A DNA stretch of 47,697 bases, from the NCBI RefSeq assembly GCF_004359215.1, contig NW_027152029.1, positions 696,828 through 744,524 of the forward strand, in the 5' to 3' direction. The notes below the pieces were generated by a model, which worked only from the letters and a program-made list of their open reading frames with translations, made no database searches and had not been told where the DNA came from. How positions within the stretch are numbered: the first letter of the stretch is position 1; each line of letters begins with the position of its first letter. This document shows positions 19,788 through 30,395 of the stretch, piece after piece. Position numbers and translations under genes: made by a program. Origin of the DNA: Bremia lactucae. Lineage: Eukaryota; Oomycota; Peronosporomycetes; Peronosporales; Peronosporaceae.

Positions 19788-21749
19788 CAGTAGAGTCTAC
19801 CATATTCGAAATGGCTGGGACCGACCAATTTTGATAAATAAAGGAATCATTTAAAAGCAGAGTTAAAGTTAAGTTGGGGTTAGGGGATTGAAGGCGAAGG
19901 GTGTTACTGTATTTAAATGAAATTAAGGTGTAACCGACATGTTCAAGGCTCTTTTCGGAAACACTTTTTCGAGGGAAACCCATATTTTGCAAAACGCGTT
20001 TTCCACGTGACCCGTTCAACATGGCCGCTAATGGCCACACCCTCACAGACATCCTCCGCAAGGCGATCTGCATGGAGAAGCAGAGACGTCCTGGCCTCAC
20101 CCAAGAAGCTCTGTGTCGGGGGATGCTGGAGGAGCATGGAGTCACGGTCACCCAAGGGACAATCAGCAACGTCCTAAAGCGGTCAACAGACCTGCTCGGT
20201 GCAGCCAAGAGCGATGCAGCCCTTCATTTTAAGCGACAGCGTGCGGCCTCGAACCCGCTGGTGAGGCGGCTCTTGCTCGATGGATTATTGAGTATCAGCG
20301 TTATGCAACACCAACGGGCGCCTGATCTAGTAAAAAGCGGCATCGTACATGAAGACGTTGTATCGAACCGTCAAGGATGAGGATACACCCACATTCTTAA
20401 TTGGTTGGTTGCAGAAATTCAAAAATCGCCGCGGCATATGAATGCACTTCGCTTTGGCGAAAGCGGGTGTGTTGACGGCGAAGCACTGGAGGCGTGCCTG
20501 TTAGAAATCCGCGCTCAATTGGACCAGTACAACGCTGCCGACATCTACAACATGGATGATACCGGCCTGTTCCACCGACTGCAGGCCGATTTATTGCTTT
20601 CGACACACCAGCTGGAGGGTCAGAAGCAGAGAGCAAAACGCGGATCACGATGACCATCTGCTGCAACGCAAATGGATTTGACAAGCTTCCGCTGTGGGTC
20701 ATCGGAAAGCTCTTTAACCCACGCTGTTTCAAAAATGTGGACCGCAGAAGCCTGGGCGTTGCCTATCACGCCAACAAGAATGCGTGGATGACTCGCAACG
20801 TGTTCAAATCATAAATGGAAGCCTTCGCCAAACACGTTGCCGGTCGGAAGGTCATCCTGATCCTCGACATCTGCTTTGCGCACATCAAGGAGAAGGATCT
20901 GGCAGTCGCCGGAATCACTCTGGAGAATACAACGCTGTTGTATTTGCCATCCAATGCGACCAGCAAGATTTAGCCCTTCGACGCTGGAATTATACGTATT
21001 TTAAAGCGTATTACCGCAGGCGCTCCAACCGCGATCGCCTTAAGAACAATCAGCCGGACGCAGCGAAGATCAACGTCTTGGAGGCGATTCAGCTGGCGCA
21101 TGCAGCATGGATTCAGGATATACAGTCTGAGTGCATCCACAACTGCTAAACGCACTGCAAACTCCGGACCTCCGACATGGACAACGCTGCAAATGCCAAC
21201 GTGGACGTCCCGCAGGCAGTCGATGTGGACCTCCTGAATCAAGTTTAACAACTTTATCGCAACCCGATGTCCATCGACTTCCTGCTCAACAATTCCGACG
21301 AAGAGCAGGTAAGCTACATTCCGACAGGGGCAGAGATTCTCGAGAGCGTTCAATTGCCGGAGTCAGCACATTGCCGCTACAGCATTAAGGACAATAGCGT
21401 GGCCACACCGCCCGTCCCTCTTCGGAATGCTGCATCGATGCTTGCAGAGCTCAAGACTTTCTGGTTGCAGCAGAAGACTAGGGTAGAGCTCTCAAAGATG
21501 GTTCAGAAGATGCAGAATCAGGTGGTAAGTCTTCAGAAAAAATTCTACAAGCAACAAAATCTGGATATTTTTTTGTAGTGGCCCCCCGGCAGTAGTTTAA
21601 TATTTGTACGGCAAAAAATGTCCGTGGCCTTAATAATAAAAATTAAGGGATTTTATTAAATTTTTTGGCCTGGGCAACATGGGACTCGAAATTTTATTAA
21701 ATCGGGGAATTTATCTAATTAAAGGATATTAACTACGGAGTCTCTACTG
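19788..21749 (+). mobile_element. pogo-like DNA transposon (1962 bp)
   Basis: Terminal inverted repeats start CAGTAGAG at 19788 and end CTCTACTG at 21749, the typical pogo/Tigger terminus. The 3' flank is TA and the 5' flank CA, a mutated TA duplication. It contains a broken DDE transposase on the plus strand (20021-21575). It lies inside an LTR-A, so it is younger than that LTR. Confidence 0.88.
20021..21578 (+). pseudogene. pogo/Tigger-type DDE transposase pseudogene
   Basis: Starts MAANGHTLTDILRKAI at 20021 with an N-terminal helix-turn-helix segment (to about 20290). After a frameshift comes a second piece (20405-20653) with YNMDDTGLF, the first catalytic aspartate, near 20555-20560. The next pieces carry MTICCNANG...LPLWVIGK, then LILD (Asp at 20866-20868) and PFDAG (Asp at 20980-20982). 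TAA at 20812 and TAG at 20971 interrupt the catalytic domain. A C-terminal piece (21267-21578) ends with a possible coiled coil. All three catalytic aspartates are still readable, but the protein cannot be made whole. Confidence 0.85.
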
Positions 21750-22129
21750 TAATACCAATTTTGTATTGCTGATGCAATAATACATTAGCTTTATTGATTG
21801 GTTTATTTAAGTCTAAATTAACCCCGCCAATGTTTCAAGACACGATTGTGCGGTGCGCAAGGAGACACCATATTTAGTTAAATATTAATAAAATAAGTTC
21901 AGTAGTAGATAGAAGATCGTTACGTAGGAAATTAAATATATAAATACAGTTTAACTTTTCCTTAATTATAATCCTTTGAATTACTTTTCGGAGCTAAAAC
22001 CCTTAGCTACTTAGAGACCTTCCTCTGTACCCCTGTGTACGTGAAGTTTCGAGGTACCTCACCTTCACTGTAATTAGTGTAAGGTCAACTACTACTTGCC
22101 AGTACTGGTGAAAAGGTGCCCCTATACAG
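21750..22129 (+). repeat. LTR-A, 3' part, after the pogo insertion
   Basis: Continues the LTR interrupted at 19787, ending AGGTGCCCCTATACA near 22129. No primer-binding site follows. The next LTR-A, in the opposite orientation, starts only about 46 bp later. Confidence 0.75.
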
Positions 22130-22175
22130 AAGGTGGTCAGGTATGTATCATGTCTTTTTCTGAAGCTGCCCTATT

Positions 22176-22677
22176 TGTGACGGGGCGCCTTCGCTAGTAC
22201 TGATATTTGTACTAGTCAAACTACACTAATTACAGTGAAGGTAGGCTGCCTCGATTACTTAACGTACACGACGTGAAGAGGAAGATTCTAAATAGCTTAG
22301 AAGTCTTAGCTACTATACGGTAAACTCTAAGGCTTTAGAATAGGGAGAAAGTAAAATTGTATTAATAAATTAAGCTCTTTATAACGATCTCTAACAATTG
22401 GCTTTTAATAAATAAATTATTTAACGATGCAATGCGCCTCCTTGCGCGACGCCTAATCATGTCTTTTAACGATTGACGGGCTGATATCAACCTTAAATCA
22501 ACCAATCAATAGAACTAATGTCTTTTTGCGTACCAAATTTGGAAATATTGGAACGACTAAGTCAAAATTATTTAAATATAATAATTTTGAACTTCTTTAC
22601 ATATTCTCGCATAAGAAATTACATTCACTATTCCTCTTATGAGAAATGCTATTTATGTAACGGGATGCCCCGTTGCA
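22176..22677 (-). repeat. LTR-A copy, 3' LTR of a scrambled minus element (502 bp)
   Basis: Minus-oriented LTR-A: TGCAACGGGG at 22677 reading down to CCCCGTCACA at 22176. On its inner side lies the antisense-type ORF (22803 onward), in the same geometry as at 13863-13990. Confidence 0.8.
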
Positions 22678-22802
22678 TCATGCTCCATCTTATTCAACTG
22701 AATGACTGATGTAGAGTGACAAGTGACAGAGAATACTATTACGTCTCTCTCTGTAAAATTAGCACTTGTTTTTTTGTTTGTTAATCCAACTTTTAATTGC
22801 GC

Positions 22803-23330
22803 ATGGTATCGAAACCCGTGTGCGTCGCCTATTAGGCAGCAAAGCTGGCATCTGCACGGCTCAGTGCAGCTGCTTGCGATGCAAATGTCTCAGTAGACGC
22901 TAAAAACGCGTCTACTGCGGGAAAAAGTCACCTTCTACTCCAAATGTAGGTGACTGGTATAAGGCACCGGCTACTCCCGTTGCAAGTGTCGGTAATAAGT
23001 CACCTTCTACTCTCAATGTAGGTGACTGGGCCAAGTCGGCGTCAACGCCCGACTCGGTGGCAACAATAGAGGCCTCCGGATCACCGGGTCCACGTCCCTT
23101 AAACCTGCAGGTTTTTACTTGACTACCAAAGAGGTGGTGACGAAGTTGTTTGACACTTCGTCAGACCCTTTTGGTACACAGTCATCTGGTGATGACTCCA
23201 TGGACGATGATAACTTTGGTGATGTAATTTGCATCACCAGGAACAAAGGGATCGTAAAGATCACTTCGGTAAGCACGGTACTGGTGGTGCCAGTGCACGA
23301 AGTGGTTCAGAGGATCACTCCGACAGTTCG
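22803..23330 (+). pseudogene. Antisense-type ORF beside LTR-A, second copy
   Basis: Begins MVSKPVC at 22803, 125 bp from the LTR-A start, and is homologous to the minus ORF at 13863-12950 (shared AAKLA.AR.SAA, STAG, and acidic FG…SGDDSMDDDNFGDV-like regions). Across a frameshift it shows two clear copies of a KSPSTPNVGDW-like repeat near 22930-23030. The last open piece (23119-23409) runs in frame into a pol C-terminal segment. Relative to its own LTR it is antisense. Function unknown. Confidence 0.55.
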
Positions 23331-23853
23331 CCCGTACCATCAGTATGAGGCTACTTCCGATTCCAAGCCACCCTGGAACACTTTAAGGCGTCTGCCGAAG
23401 CCTGATTGATCCGAGCTAAAGCATGATAGGCTCGGGACAGAGTCTGATTTAACGAATCAGATGATCGATTTCATCCCCAAAGATTGAGACCTTTTGACGA
23501 GCTGTCGCCAGCTCGTTTTGAATAGACTGATATGTCCGTTCGTTCGCCAGTTGATTATTTGCAGTAACAAAAAATATTGTCGACCGCCATCGCTACCTCG
23601 CGACGACGGAACTTCTCACCGGGCTCAATGTCCTTCCGTAAATAATAGAGGACGTAACCCAAGTCACTGTGTTGACTCGGGTTCGCCTCATTCGACAAAC
23701 CCGATTTCTCTCCTCCTTCAAATCCATTGACGGATTCCAGTGGCGAAAAGCGTTTCTTTGTTGAACGCTTCTCGAACCACCATGAGGTGAAAGGGGTTCA
23801 AAACGAGTTATCTCGCTCGTTGGCGAGGGTAATAACCGCTCGCTCCAACTCGT
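23325..23853 (+). pseudogene. Pol C-terminus and chromodomain piece, inverted
   Basis: From RPYHQYEA at about 23332 this matches 12091-12600, including the chromodomain start (TDSSGEKRF, then WRG-region sequence near 23820). It is on the plus strand, while the integrase next to it (23854 onward) is on the minus strand, so the segment is inverted relative to its element. Confidence 0.7.
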
Positions 23854-25440
23854 ACGATTCGCGAAGTGACTTTTCAAGGATACGATTTGCACATTCTGTC
23901 TGACCATCTGTTCCCAGATGGTCAGAAATTGACATTTTTAACTTTGTTCCAAGTGATTTAAAACACAGATTGCCAAAAAATTCCGCCGTGAATCGGGATT
24001 TCGATCTGAGACCTGTTCGCGAGGTAAGCCATGGAGTCGAAATTTCGTGCTAACATAGACACGAGCACAGCCTTTGGCTCTAATCGACCCCAAGACTGCA
24101 GTAAGATGTACCATCTTGCTGGAATGATCGACAAACACAAGAATATTGTTGTGCTAGTGGTCGGCCTTGAAAAATCCGAAAACGAAGTCTACAGATACGG
24201 ACTGCCAACACTCTGCCGGAACAGGCAGAGGGTGTAACGAAGCACGGGATTAAGCACTGGGCGTTACTCGTTGACAAACTTCGCAATCACGTATGTACTT
24301 GCGGATGAATCCATATTGGGCTGACCAGTAGAAGTCGCGAGTTATCGTGAAATAAGTAAAGTCACGTCCACGATGCCCACTTTGTGGTGCACCGTGGCAC
24401 TTATCCATGATGCATAACAGCGAATCATGATGGGTGGGGATGACGACGCGAGGTGTGTCGCTAGAAATCGCTGTGATACAGTAAAACATTGCGTGTGGTG
24501 TATCAATCCGTTGAAGATCGATTCTGTTTCGACAATCCTTTAAGGATTGTTGGGATAGATGAAGAAGGTAATCCATCAACCTTTTAAGAGCCATATCTTC
24601 TTGATAAGCTATTATAACTTCGTCAAGTAATGTTGACGACGGAACAGTTATTTTTGCATCAGTGGGATCATAGTCGCTCTTGATAGTTGCAACGTGGGAC
24701 TATCCTCAGTGTTGATTAGCGCTGCCGGTTCAAAACCGGGCCGGCGCGAAAGGACAAAGCGAGGACGTTAAGTTGTCCTGGTTTATACTCCCACGGAGAA
24801 GTTATATTCCACGAAGAAAGACAACCATCTCGCCATTCTTTGCGAGAGGTGTGGATTCTTTACCGCCGTGCGTAAAGACGCATGGTCCGTATATACAATG
24901 AATGGTCTATCTACTACGAGATAGACCCTAGACTTAGCCAGTGCGTATTGCATGACAAGGACTGGATAGTTGCGTCCAGCTGGTTAAAGCTGACGCGATT
25001 AATAATCGACGACGCGCTCTGCGCCGCCTGTGTCATATTGCAACACACAACCGATTGCAAAATCGCTGGCGTCACAGACCACATAAATGGTCGGTCTCGG
25101 TCAGCAATCGCCAAGATCGGCGATGCAATCGCCGATCCTACCCTCAATGGAACGCTGACAATCAGCTTTCCATGACCACTTCTCATTTTTTTTTTCTACA
25201 AAGAAGAAATAAATACTATCAGTTCGGCATTATTGCTGGAGTACTATGTAAGTACGCCGCTAAGCCGAAGAACTTTGGAAATCCGTTTAAATCGACTGGC
25301 TTAGGCCAGTCGGTGATCGCTTGATATTTACGGATTAGGGCGTACACCGTGTTTACTCACGATGCACCCAAGAAGTGGTATTTCGCTCGCAGCGAATATA
25401 CACTTCTTGAGCTTTGGATACAATTCACGCTTACGTATAA
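23854..25440 (-). pseudogene. Family-A-like integrase, RNase H and RT fragments
   Basis: Minus-strand order from right to left: RT thumb region (25440-25200, with the LGCIV…KNTV-like block), RNase H (25186-24700, with VCDASDFAIG, YTDHASLR-like and RPGFEPA-like blocks), integrase zinc-binding region (24594-24250: GHRGRDFTYF and CEVCQR), and DDE core (24237-23854: SVDFVFG-like, VDHSSKMVHL, QTECANR). Frameshifts and stops throughout. Divergence from the palindrome copies is clearly greater than between the two arms. Confidence 0.8.
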
Positions 25441-25448
25441 GTGTAACA

Positions 25449-25690
25449 GCTGGGGGCACTCAAGGAGGATACTCCCAAAATAAAACTTGAGGGAATAAGT
25501 CCCCAAGAATCTGTGGGAATAAGTTCCCAGAAACCTGTGGTCAAAGGTTCCCAGGTACCTTTGGAAGTAAGTTCCAAAGAGGAAACTAAGACAATCAATG
25601 TCTTAGTAAACAATGGAACAAGTGTAGGCGCTTATACACATGATCTAATAGCGCCTCTGAAGTGTGGGGGTTAACTTCGGAGATAATTCA
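25449..25690 (+). pseudogene. Gypsy protease-region fragment with tandem repeats
   Basis: A plus-strand open frame reads through four degenerate 27-28 bp units (25491-25577; GISSQ-PV type repeats at protein level) into NVLVNNGTSVGAYTHDLIAP, a retropepsin-type fold start with N-G-T-S in place of D-S/T-G. It is opposite in orientation to the RT fragment on its left. Confidence 0.5.
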
Positions 25691-25863
25691 GTTGTCAACG
25701 CTTAAACGAAACAGTTCTTGCGTGATCTGCGTAGCCCCCCAAATAAAATTTGGGAATCGATAAAGCTAAACCCCTTAAATATCTATTTCTGTTTTTATGA
25801 GAGTAGCGTAATGGTAGCAACTTGTTAAAAACTAGAATTCATATTGAGAAATCTTTATGCTCA

Positions 25864-26061
25864 GCTTCAGTGCATCCAAAATCAACAGTTATTCCTTTTC
25901 AACCGTCTATAGATGGCAAAGTCAAGCAAATCTGCGTACTTGTCTCAGATGACAACTACGTGGCCGATATTCGGTCGGCACTAGTATTTACTGAGAACGA
26001 ACGAATTCTCAGCAGCTCATCGATGGACAAAAGTTTTCGGGAACCACTTATTATTAGGTAA
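25864..26061 (+). pseudogene. Family-A-like protease/RT linker fragment
   Basis: Plus strand, homologous to right-arm 8930-9040: GKVKQICVLVSDDNYVADIRS and SSSMDKSF match the linker between protease and reverse transcriptase. It is isolated from its neighbours by non-matching sequence. Confidence 0.55.
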
Positions 26062-26295
26062 TTTATCATTATTCCATATTACGTTTTCTGGCCTCTAATG
26101 ATGAACCAATAATAATTTGTTACGCTGTCGGGCAGAGCACCTGCCTACAAATGTAATTATTGATTTTTTTGTCTAATCCTGTTATGCGGCCCATTACAGG
26201 TCTCAATGTTAGTCCTACTGTTGAGCACCCTGTTCTCTCAACAACAGTACTGATGCCACTCCATGGGAGTGGCATCTGACCTCTCGGCCGACGGC

Positions 26296-26478
26296 TTATA
26301 CCAAGCTGTCGCCGAGGCGCTGTTGTAGGATTGCTCCTCTACCAAGGCTTGGGGTGCTTACTGCCGTTTTGGCTGCATCGGACTCTCTCATGAGTACCTG
26401 ATAGTAGCCATCCTTCAATTCCAACGCGGAAAAGATAGTTGACTTTCCCATGGAGTTCAACAAGACATCTTTAGTCAA
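26296..26478 (-). pseudogene. Reverse transcriptase fragment (family-C-like)
   Basis: Minus strand: KDVLLNSMGKSTIFSALELKDGYYQVLMRESD…KTAVSTPS, the RT fingers/palm region up to the strand before the PQG motif. It is closer to the family-C element (42060-42190) than to family A. It is cut on its 5' side by an LTR-A fragment at 26473. Confidence 0.75.
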
Positions 26479-26661
26479 CCTACACTGATTACAGTGAAGG
26501 GAGGGTGTCTCGATTGCTTCACGTACACGACATGCAGAGAAAGATTCTAAGGAGCCAAGAAGTCGTAGCTACTAAATGGAAATTCTAAGGCTTTAGAATA
26601 TGGTAAAAGTGAAATTGTAGAACATCTTAGGTTTCCTTTCAGTACGATCTTCTATCTACTG
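26473..26661 (-). repeat. LTR-A fragment interrupted by LTR-B
   Basis: Matches the end-proximal part of LTR-A in minus orientation (compare 22215-22400). It stops at 26661, exactly where LTR-B begins, so LTR-B inserted into it or recombined there. Confidence 0.65.
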
Positions 26662-27036
26662 TGTAACGGAGTGTATCGTTACATGAAATTAACACTTAAA
26701 GGTTGTAACTTAATATATTATCGAAAAGGTAGATAATATTTGAAGAATAATACTTTACATGGCAATATTTTAAAAGTTTATCCGTTGGTAGGTATAGACC
26801 ATTGTATGTACTTTCCCCGCGGTCCAGTCAGCGCGTCCAGCGCGCAAAGAGAAAGACAGATAAGACTATATTACATATTTTGTATTAGTTTATAATTATG
26901 TTAGTATTAAGTAGATAAACAAGAAGAACGTAATTATATTAATACAGTTTCTAATGAACCTCTTATAAAGCAACTGCTTTAAAGAAAGTCTTCCTTTGCA
27001 CGTACAGGTGTACGTGAAATGACGTGTGACACCACT
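26662..27036 (+). repeat. LTR-B copy, 3' end cut by duplicated block
   Basis: Starts TGTAACGGAG and follows the minus sequence of 1-169, then resembles the 46994-47280 copy in its later part (GTACGTGAAAT…, CACCACT). It stops at 27036, where the second copy of the MULE block begins. Confidence 0.7.
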
Positions 27037-29715
27037 TGTAGCAGGGCTACCTCGCTGCTAAAGTCAGAGGAAGACTTTTAGACTCAGAGAATCTCTTAAT
27101 TTTATAGAACTTATGGGTTTAACAACTCAGGGAGTCGTGCAAGCTATTTAGGCTTAATGAATCCTTACTCAAGGAATTCAGGGGTTCGTAGAACCAAGTG
27201 GCAACTAGTGCCCTTAGAAAGGCTTCCATCTCTTACAGATCAATGCGCAAGCCTTAGGAAGGCACTTAACGCTTTAAGATCAAAAGGGGAAGTGCACTTT
27301 ATTTAATTATTTAATCGAGAAGCTTACCCTAGCTAATTTGAAAATAGATTTCGGCCGCCAGATTTATATCTGGCGGCGACCACATTTGTAATACATAAGA
27401 AATGGGGTTTGAGTAGTTAATTATTTTAGAATAGGATAAAAGGGTATTTTGTCCATAAAGCAAATGTACCTTATCAACGACTTTCCAACCGATGTGTGCT
27501 CCATTTCAGAATATCCTGGATTTGAATACATGACAGAATGATCGCGATGGAAATGCTTGCAATTTATACCATTCCATATTCCTTACCATACCCTTTCCAG
27601 TTTTTAACACTACTTCTTCTAATATTACTATGCATCAACTCGAAGATATCGTCCATACTACCTACGAATCCTTGGAAAAAGCTCGCTTAGCAGTAAGTTG
27701 TCGATCCCAAGATGAAGTTTCGCGTTCACTTGCAAGAGAACAAGGAGAGTTTGACACCGCTCCGATTATGAAATCAAAGCTCTTTGTCTGAATGCTCATA
27801 TTTGGGGAACGCAACTCTGCCACAACAGCAGCAGCAGCGTAAACGCGTGCGCGGTCTGTCCGCATAAACAATCCCCCATTAAGAGGATATGAAGCCTTAG
27901 TTCACTGGGTTGTTGAAGCCAACAAACTTGAACACAATCACAAGCCGTTTGCGGATGCTGCCGTACATCCACAAGGCCGAGCGCTCAAAAGCGACAAGCG
28001 GCAACAAATATTAAACTACTGTCGGTCAGTCTGGCACCTTCCCGTATTGTTGCGCAAATGCGCAATGACAACAACATCAGTATAACACACCGTGATGTAT
28101 ACAACATTCGCGACGCGGAACGTAGGCGCTTGTTGCATGGAAGAGCTCCACTGGCTGCTCTTCTTGAGAGTCTTGAATCTGGAAGTGTTTGTGCGCCATA
28201 CCACACACAGTTTGATGCCGGAAGGAGGCTGACTCGTCTCTACATTGTATCTCCACCGGCAAAGAACTTTGCTGCAGATTTAGCGCCGGGAAGGTCTGAT
28301 TGTTGGACTTAACCTACAAGACCAACCGTTTTGGTCTGCCTTTTTTATATGTAGTAAGAGTCAGCGCGACCAGCCAGACTTTTATGTTTGCCAACATCTT
28401 CATGGCTGAAGAAAAAGCTGAGGACTGCCTATGGGCAACACGCCTCTTCAAGCAGACGTTCGTGGGCTTCATGGTGTATCAATTTTTGCACTGACAGAGA
28501 ATTGATTCTCATGAATGCACTTGACGAAGTCTTTTCTGAAGCTAATAGCCTCCTCTGTTGCTGGCATATCAGCAAAAACATCCTTGCCAGGCAGCGCAGG
28601 ACATTCGGGTCAATGAAGGCGTCCAAGGAGCTCACAAGCCAATTGAATGCATTGGTGGTATCTTCAACCGCCCAAATATACCAGATCGGCTTGCCAAAAT
28701 GCGATAGGCCTTCCCGTGTCAGCTTTTGACATACCTAGAAGAGACATGGCTTGTTTACACGGAAAAATTTGTGTCTGCTTTCTTGCGCGGCAAACTGCAT
28801 TTTGGCCATACAACAACATCATATGTGGAAAGCGCGCACTCTGCATTGAAGAAGTGGATTGCAGTATCCACGTGCGATCTGTTGATCATAGACACAGCTT
28901 GCCGGTTGGCTTGCGATGGTCTACTTGCCGCCATCAGACTGCAATCGTCCCGAGAACGCGCAACCGCAAATCTGCAGTTTGGTCAAGTCTTTTCCGGGGT
29001 AATGGGGAAAGTCTCGGTGGCAGCGTTGAAGTCAGCCTTCCGGCAATACAGAGATAGAGATGATGACGGAAACTGCCAAGGAATGTTTGGCACAAACTTT
29101 GGCCATCCATGCAAGCACATGTTCCGAACAAGAGCTGCCGCAACACCAGCTAGAGGCCTCGTTCGTGATGATTTTGACTCTCATTGGTGGCTTCTTCAAC
29201 CTTCTCGAGAAACAACCGCTTTGCCACCACCACCATCATCAATCGATAAAACTTTACAACGGCTTCGTGACCAATTTGAGGAGGGCTCAATCTATCACAA
29301 AAGAGTGGTCCTTGACCACCTAGTCACTGTCCCGGATGGGATATTCTTAATCCTGAGAATGTACGCAGTTGAGGACGCCCTTCAGGATCAACGCAGCGCA
29401 ATCTGTTGCAATTTGAGGTAATTGGGGCTCCCCTTCGACCGAGAAGACATTGTGGAAATTGTGGTCAAACGGGGTATAACAGAAGAGGGTGCACAGAACC
29501 TGCTTCAACCAATGAGAATGCCGATCCAGCTTCCACGGCTGATCTAGCTTTAATGGCCGATCCAGATCTTCCACAGCCGATCAGTCTTGATGCTCTGGGT
29601 GCTGCAGATGATTGATCCACAGTATTCTTGTATGGACGCTTACCGCGCTCGTGATCCAGTCCTTCCTACAAACAATGGAGGAAGCGATCGAGTTTGTCGA
29701 TCTTCGACTCTAGAT
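27037..29715 (+). repeat. Direct duplication, copy 2 (2.68 kb)
   Basis: Copy of 15027-17705, with the left edge at the LTR-D start and the right edge at CTAGAT. Only scattered single-base differences and one or two 1-bp indels were seen by eye. It contains LTR-D (27037-27340), the hairpin (27354-27377) and a MULE pseudogene. Confidence 0.92.
27630..29615 (+). pseudogene. MULE/FAR1-like transposase pseudogene, copy 2
   Basis: Same structure as 15620-17580. This copy keeps an ATG at 27630 (MHQLEDIVHTTYES), followed by about 53 codons before a stop. Later pieces: 28058-28312, 28388-28729 (SWKK-region shadow of the DRELILMNALDEVF block), 28726-29421 (SYVESAHSALKKW, SWIM-type C-x-G…PCKH near 29081-29122), and 29406-29615 with a CCHC-like CGNCGQTGYNRRGC zinc knuckle. 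Because it has the start codon, it is closer to the ancestor at that site than copy 1. Confidence 0.85.
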
Positions 29716-30022
29716 ACGCATAGACTCATCCGTTACGCCAGCTACTGAAAGATACGCTCCAATCATATAACTGATCCAAAAAGACGCATTTTGATTAATA
29801 AAAAAAAATATTTATATTAAAGACGATTAAAATAAAGCGTCCAAAAATTAACTTGGCAAGTGCGCCGAGGACAGCATTACCGTCCCGTCACGACACGTAC
29901 AGAGTCAAAATGCGTTGATAAATAATGCAGCCAACAATACCTCACGACGCAAGAGAAGGGTTTCCGCATTGGGGGGGTGTGCTTAAGTAGAGCGTGGCCG
30001 CATTACGACGTGCCCGCCTACA
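29716..30022 (+). repeat. Rearranged LTR-C and flank mosaic
   Basis: Three pieces in order: 29725-29890 resembles the LTR-C middle (18268-18450), 29894-29970 resembles 17920-17995, and 29970-30022 resembles the LTR-C end (18560-18607). The following GGGTGTGTGGCTATT (30023 onward) continues the motif that precedes LTR-C at 18062-18084. Confidence 0.65.
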
Positions 30023-30395
30023 GGGTGTGTGGCTATTCCACTTCCCTTAATAAAAAATTATCTTGCTATGACACGATACGAATATGACATGGGAATGCTG
30101 GCTAAAGCTGAGGAGAAGCCTGAGCTACCCACTCTTACTATGTGCTGTCTATCGTACAGGGCACTAAGCATTTGCAATAGCATACAGACACTTGCCAGCA
30201 CAGTTCCGCCAAAATACGCATAGCCTCACAAAAATACCATATTTTATTCAAACCTTAACCAAAAAGATCTTATGCATCAAGCCCGGCCGCGATATCATCC
30301 TACCTTTTAATTCAATCAGCAGCATTCAATTGACAGCTTTATGCCCTGTTTAAAGGGCTCAAAGCATGCGCGAACGCAGACTAAGTTTGCTCGTT

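Noticed and set aside
22921..23040. AGTCACCT…AGGTGACT inverted pairs as possible regulatory palindromes
   Set aside because: Explained by the protein-level repeat (SPSTPNVGDW-like) in the antisense-type ORF.
26252..26276. 11-bp stem hairpin GATGCCACTCC/GGAGTGGCATC
   Set aside because: Short, in a decayed RT fragment, and no second copy was noticed; not enough to call a functional site.
30029..30223. 64-codon plus-strand ORF near MULE copy 2
   Set aside because: No recognisable domain, overlaps the rearranged LTR-C and motif sequence; likely chance.
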